NCBI GenBank assembly: GCA_947258675.1
Contig: CAMYJP010000218.1
Span: forward strand, 1 to 6,635
DNA: 6,635 nt
Reading direction: 5' to 3'
From: an uncultured Desulfobulbaceae bacterium
GTDB lineage: Bacteria > Desulfobacterota > Desulfobulbia > Desulfobulbales > BM004
Shown here one piece after another: positions 5,977-6,635 of the stretch. A model generated the notes under the pieces. The model saw only the letters and a program-made list of their open reading frames with translations, was not told where the DNA came from and searched no databases. The position numbers and the translations under genes are program-made. The stretch's first letter is position 1; each line of letters begins with the position of its first letter.

Positions 5977-6635
5977 ATGGACCAGGTTATCGAAAACCTG
6001 AAGCAGCTCCGTAATTTCAACCATCATCCAGGCAAATTCTGGCCTACCTTTCTGGAATGCGCAACAATTTTAGCAGAGGCAGAAACTGGCATACTTCTTA
6101 GCCGCAAGAAAGAGGCAGATGAATGGAAAAACCTACATGTCTGGCCGGCTGAGAACAAAACCAAACTGCAGTCTCAAGACCTGCTTGCCCTCATAGAACA
6201 GGTGGCAGAAGATGCTGCTGCAAAAGGGCATGCATGGGAAAGTACGGCTGCGATTAAAGATGAAAAAACCAAGAATCTTGTCCTAGGGGTCCGGCTTGAA
6301 CACAACGGTCCTGATCGTATAAACGTTGCTGTTTTTCTGTTGAGAGATAGTAGTGCAGACAAGGCAGTCGACCGTCTACGCCTGATAACAGACACCCCGG
6401 CGGTTTACCAGCGCATCCGTGATGCTCAGCAAGTAATTACAGATACGAAACAGTTTGCCGAGGCCATGGACCTTCTCGTCCTGCTTAATGAAGAAAAAAA
6501 GTATATGGCAGCTGCCATGACCTTTGTAAACGAAATTGCTTCCCGTTATAAGTGTTCCAGGGCCAGTCTCGGTTGGCTACAGGGGGATTATATTCGTCTT
6601 CAGGCTATCAGCCACATGGAGCGCTTCGAAAAAAA
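5977..6635 (+). CDS. GAF-domain protein, probably the N-terminal part of a GAF-HlyD adaptor (3' end outside window)
   Basis: The frame is open from ATG 5977 to the window end (219 full codons). This is the first possible ATG, GTG or TTG after the in-frame TGA at 5839-5841, although no clear Shine-Dalgarno precedes it. There is no signal peptide or membrane segment in the visible part, so this portion is probably cytoplasmic. Residues about 15-135 form one alpha/beta unit (FWPTFLECATILAEAETGIL, NLVLGVRLEH, INVAVFLLRD) resembling a degenerate GAF. After a helical linker (about 140-165), a second GAF begins: EEKKYMAAAMTFVNEIASRYKCSRASLGWLQGDYIRLQAISHMERFEK. That LGW-x-x-G-x-x-x-L-x-A-I-S-H pattern is, from memory, typical of GAF domains at the front of HlyD-like adaptors in clusters with TolC, HlyD and M50-peptidase genes. 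The HlyD part is predicted, not seen. Alternative: a free-standing GAF sensor of the operon. Confidence 0.75.
   Translation, partial: MDQVIENLKQLRNFNHHPGKFWPTFLECATILAEAETGILLSRKKEADEWKNLHVWPAENKTKLQSQDLLALIEQVAEDAAAKGHAWESTAAIKDEKTKNLVLGVRLEHNGPDRINVAVFLLRDSSADKAVDRLRLITDTPAVYQRIRDAQQVITDTKQFAEAMDLLVLLNEEKKYMAAAMTFVNEIASRYKCSRASLGWLQGDYIRLQAISHMERFEK

Overview
The window comes from a Gram-negative bacterium: it encodes a TolC-type outer-membrane channel, periplasmic adaptor proteins and a very large surface or secreted protein. Base composition is moderate (mid-40s % G+C by eye). The combination of a LEPR-XLL/DUF4347 protein with this kind of export cluster suggests Desulfobacterota or another proteobacterial lineage, but the sequence alone does not fix the taxon.

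Layout. Positions 1-2100 (minus strand) hold the first 700 codons of a long protein that continues past the left edge. It has an N-terminal LEPRLLFSADL motif, a DUF4347 domain with a His/Cys pair, a beta-rich stretch, a DUF2341 domain and a LamG/concanavalin-like domain. A 449-bp divergent intergenic region (2101-2549) follows, with an exact TATAAT and several short direct and inverted repeats. On the plus strand come a Sel1-repeat/TolC-family outer-membrane efflux protein (2550-4848), now split by a +1 frameshift near 4440-4456, and an HlyD-type membrane-fusion protein (4845-5741) that starts in a 4-base GTGA overlap. After a 235-bp gap, the N-terminal 219 codons of a GAF-domain protein run off the right edge (5977 onward).

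How the genes may work together (inference). The plus-strand genes look like the outer-membrane channel, a periplasmic adaptor and a second, sensor-like component of an export machine. The divergent giant protein is the obvious candidate cargo. It lacks a Sec signal peptide and instead begins with the LEPR-XLL motif. No ABC ATPase or inner-membrane pump is visible, so calling this a type I system would go beyond the evidence.

The main oddities are the Sel1-TolC fusion, the frameshift with apparent loss of a beta-hairpin strand at a strong hairpin, the caspase-like dyad in DUF4347, and a GAF protein in an export operon.
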